Assembly (NCBI RefSeq): GCF_003367505.1
Contig: NZ_PXXX01000002.1
Coordinates: forward strand, 1 to 64,000
Length of the DNA stretch: 64,000 nt
DNA from: Lysinibacillus capsici
GTDB lineage: Bacteria > Bacillota > Bacilli > Bacillales_A > Planococcaceae
Direction of reading: 5' to 3'
Shown here: positions 61,371 to 64,000 of the stretch, in pieces
Layout: the number at the start of each line of letters is the position of its first letter
Position numbering within the stretch: position 1 is the stretch's first letter
Position numbers and translations under genes: made by a program
Notes under the pieces: model-generated
The model's database searches: none
Told to the model about the DNA's origin: nothing
Seen by the model: only the letters and a program-made list of their open reading frames with translations

Positions 61371-64000
61371 GCACTCGATTGAAGAGCAACTAGAGAAACG
61401 TATTTTAATTCTTGATGGCGCAATGGGAACAATGCTACAAAATGAAAATTTATCAGCAGAGGATTTTGGTGGCGAGGAACTTGATGGCTGTAATGAAAAT
61501 CTTGTGCTTACTAGACCAGATGTTATTGAAAAAATTCACCATAAATACTTAGAGGCAGGCGCAGATATTATTTGTACAAATACATTTGGTGGGACGCCTC
61601 TTGTGTTAAATGAATATGATCTTGGCACAAAAGCAGAAGTAATTAATAAGCGTGCAGTGGAAATTGCTCGCCAAGCAGTGGATCGTTATTCCACATCAGA
61701 TTGGCCACGTTTTGTTGCAGGGGCTATGGGGCCAACAACAAAAACGTTATCAGTAACAGGTGGTATTACATTTGAAGAGCTAGAGGAAAATTTTTATGTA
61801 CAGGCAAAAGCATTAATTGAGGCAGGAGCCGACGTTTTGTTATTAGAAACAAGTCAGGATATGCTCAATGTCAAAGCAGGCACACTTGGCGTAAAGCGCG
61901 CTTTTGCATCAACGGGAAAAGAGCTACCTGTCATGATTTCAGGAACAATAGAACCGATGGGTACAACGCTTGCAGGGCAAACAATTGATGCCTTTTATAT
62001 TTCGATCGAGCATATTAAACCATTATCAGTTGGCCTAAACTGTGCGACGGGACCTGAGTTTATGACGGATCACATTCGTTCATTAGCAGAGCTTTCAACA
62101 GGCTATATTAGCTGTTACCCAAATGCTGGCTTACCAGATGAAGAAGGGTGTTATCACGAATCACCAGAATCGCTATCACAAAAATTAAAAGGCTTTGCAG
62201 AAAAGGGTTGGCTTAATATTGTAGGTGGATGTTGTGGGACGACACCCGCTCATATTGCAGCCATTCGTGAGATCTTAAAAGATGAAAAACCTCGTCAATT
62301 ACCAGAAAAAACACATGGTCATGCGGTATCAGGAATTGAACCGTTATTGTATGACGATTCTATGCGTCCGTTATTTATTGGGGAGAGAACAAATGTAATC
62401 GGCTCTCGTAAATTTAAGAATTTAATCATTGACGGGAAATTTGAGGAGGCCGCAGAGATTGCACGTGCTCAAGTCAAAAATGGTGCACATGTTATTGATA
62501 TTTGTTTAGCCAACCCTGATCGCGATGAATTAGCCGATATGCGTGGATTTATGCAGGAGGTTGTAAAAAAGGTTAAGGTGCCTCTTGTGATTGACTCAAC
62601 TGATGAAAAAGTAATTGAGGAAGCATTAAAGTTTTCACAAGGGAAAGCCATCATTAACTCTATTAATTTAGAGGATGGTGAAGAACGATTTGATGCAGTA
62701 TTACCACTCGTGAAAAAATATGGTGCATCATTAGTTGTTGGAACGATAGATGAAAAGGGGATGGCGGTTGACCGTCATCGAAAGCTCGAAATTGCCGAGC
62801 GCTCCTATCAACTTTTAACGGAAAAATGGGGGATTGCACCAGAGGATATCATTTTCGACCCATTAATGTTCCCTGTAGGAACTGGGGATGAGCAGTATAT
62901 TGGTTCAGCGCTAGAAACGATTGAAGGCATTCGTCTCATCAAAGAAAAATTGCCGCAGACATTGACTGTACTTGGCGTAAGTAATATCTCATTTGGCTTA
63001 CCACCTGTTGGTCGTGAAGTACTGAATGCTGTTTATCTCTATCATTGTACACAGGCGGGCTTAGATTATGCCATTGTTAATACAGAGAAATTGGAGCGTT
63101 ATGCATCCATCCCTGAAGAGGAAATCAAACTCGCAAATGACCTGCTCTTTAATACAAATGATGAAACATTAGCAGTGTTTACAGATTTTTATCGAGATAA
63201 AAAGAAGGAAAAAACGGAAGCTGATATTCCAAAAACGGTTGAAGGTCGTTTAGCTTACTATATATTAGAAGGTACAAAAGAAGGGCTAATTGAGGATTTA
63301 GACGCTGCACGAGAAATCTTCGAGGCGCCACTTGATATAATTAATGGTCCTTTAATGGAGGGCATGGTTGAGGTAGGTCGATTATTTAATGATAATCAAC
63401 TCATTGTAGCAGAGGTTTTACAATCAGCAGGTGTGATGAAGGCCGCAGTTGCTCATTTAGAGCAATTCATGGAGAAGGATGAAGAGAGTGCTGGAAAAGG
63501 GAAAATGGTACTTGCTACAGTAAAAGGTGATGTTCACGATATTGGGAAAAACCTTGTTGATATTATATTAAGTAATAATGGCTATAAGGTAGTCGATTTG
63601 GGCATTAAAGTAACTCCTGCCCAATTGATTGAAGCGATTCGTAAGGAAAAACCTGATTTTATTGGGCTGTCAGGTTTACTCGTGAAATCAGCGCAACAGA
63701 TGGTTATTACTGCTCAGGATTTTAAAGAGGCGGGAATTGATGTTCCTATTTTAGTTGGTGGTGCTGCACTTTCACGTCGTTTTACTGAAACAAAAATTGC
63801 AGATGAATATGGTGGTCCTGTTATTTATGCAAAGGATGCTATGCAAGGCTTAGAGCAAGCGAATCTATTAATGGGTGAAGGGACACGTGAAAATTTCTTA
63901 GCAGAAATTGAAGAATCCCGTCAAAAACGTTTAGCGGCTGATGAAAAACGAGCTGCTCGTCCGGCAAAAGAGGTAACAATAAAGCCTGCACGAACAGTAA
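61363..64000 (+). CDS. metH: Cobalamin-dependent methionine synthase MetH (runs off the window)
   Basis: The first 879 codons of MetH are present; the stop is beyond the window. In order: homocysteine-binding domain (LILDGAMGTML, zinc cysteines in VGGCCGTTPAH), methyl-tetrahydrofolate domain (FIGERTNVIGSRKFKN, PLMFPVGTGDEQ) and cobalamin-binding domain (GDVHDIGKNLVDIILSNNGYKVVDLG, with the ligand His in VHDIG). The activation domain is missing from view. Its ATG lies inside the end of yitJ, so it is coupled and shares the SAM riboswitch. As a B12 enzyme it needs the cobalamin imported by the transporter at 44388-46231. Confidence 0.97.
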   Translation, partial: MAKHSIEEQLEKRILILDGAMGTMLQNENLSAEDFGGEELDGCNENLVLTRPDVIEKIHHKYLEAGADIICTNTFGGTPLVLNEYDLGTKAEVINKRAVEIARQAVDRYSTSDWPRFVAGAMGPTTKTLSVTGGITFEELEENFYVQAKALIEAGADVLLLETSQDMLNVKAGTLGVKRAFASTGKELPVMISGTIEPMGTTLAGQTIDAFYISIEHIKPLSVGLNCATGPEFMTDHIRSLAELSTGYISCYPNAGLPDEEGCYHESPESLSQKLKGFAEKGWLNIVGGCCGTTPAHIAAIREILKDEKPRQLPEKTHGHAVSGIEPLLYDDSMRPLFIGERTNVIGSRKFKNLIIDGKFEEAAEIARAQVKNGAHVIDICLANPDRDELADMRGFMQEVVKKVKVPLVIDSTDEKVIEEALKFSQGKAIINSINLEDGEERFDAVLPLVKKYGASLVVGTIDEKGMAVDRHRKLEIAERSYQLLTEKWGIAPEDIIFDPLMFPVGTGDEQYIGSALETIEGIRLIKEKLPQTLTVLGVSNISFGLPPVGREVLNAVYLYHCTQAGLDYAIVNTEKLERYASIPEEEIKLANDLLFNTNDETLAVFTDFYRDKKKEKTEADIPKTVEGRLAYYILEGTKEGLIEDLDAAREIFEAPLDIINGPLMEGMVEVGRLFNDNQLIVAEVLQSAGVMKAAVAHLEQFMEKDEESAGKGKMVLATVKGDVHDIGKNLVDIILSNNGYKVVDLGIKVTPAQLIEAIRKEKPDFIGLSGLLVKSAQQMVITAQDFKEAGIDVPILVGGAALSRRFTETKIADEYGGPVIYAKDAMQGLEQANLLMGEGTRENFLAEIEESRQKRLAADEKRAARPAKEVTIKPARTV

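Overview
The window looks like the chromosome of a low-GC, spore-forming Gram-positive bacterium of the Bacillales, most likely Lysinibacillus or a close relative. The reasons are AT-rich codon use, AGGAGG-type ribosome binding sites with many TTG/GTG starts, S-layer-homology (SLH) surface proteins, a SleL/YaaH spore-cortex enzyme, and gene order close to Bacillus subtilis ydiB-ydiC-ydiD-ydiE-ydiF-rex-tatAy-tatCy-ydiL-groES-groEL. All functions were assigned by reading; no database search was run.

Region 1 (0-12.7 kb) is core chromosome. It holds an M24 peptidase, a tRNA-Asp, a DUF3862-like lipoprotein, the tsaE-tsaB-rimI-tsaD operon, a cluster of DnaA boxes, an ABC-F ATPase, rex, tatA-tatC, a CPBP membrane protease and groES-groEL under a perfect CIRCE element. 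Region 2 (12.8-22 kb) has a Fur-box-controlled FecCD-type uptake operon. It is followed on the minus strand by a chemoreceptor, a structured leader, a one-module NRPS-like adenylation-carrier-reductase protein and its phosphopantetheinyl transferase.

Region 3 (22-35 kb) is accessory. It holds a Pro/Tyr-repeat protein, a two-gene AAA ATPase plus Toprim-like cassette that resembles phage-defence pairs, a 1,696-residue DUF4132 protein with a small partner, the SleL-type hydrolase (apparent ATT start), an SLH protein with YcdB/PepSY-like domains and a YusW-like lipoprotein. Region 4 (35-43 kb) is about stress: a sigma-B-type promoter in front of katE, an MhqR-type quinone-response cluster with two matching operators, a repeat-bearing spacer, a two-component system and a YdhK-like lipoprotein.

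Region 5 (43-49 kb) concerns vitamins and efflux: bioY with a BirA-like operator, a cobalamin riboswitch driving a BtuCD-type transporter, dapF, and a paired SMR efflux pump with its TetR repressor and twin operators. Region 6 (49-56 kb) has an endonuclease-Q-like PHP protein, an SLH-anchored SGNH hydrolase, a 2-TM channel with an unusual pore, YxcD, a DUF218 protein and a Sel1-repeat protein. Region 7 (56-64 kb) has a long structured leader before a HemAT-type globin chemoreceptor, hemY/cgoX, and a SAM riboswitch controlling yitJ and a B12-dependent metH that runs off the window.

Several parts fit together. Cobalamin imported by the riboswitch-controlled transporter would feed MetH. HemAT needs heme, and the neighbouring hemY makes it. 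The MhqR, KatE, Rex and TetR/SMR units form a group of redox and toxic-compound responses. The strongest candidates for undescribed biology are the AAA/Toprim pair, the A-T-R enzyme with its structured leader and 14-codon ORF, the HemAT leader RNA, and the DnaA-box cluster next to tsaD.
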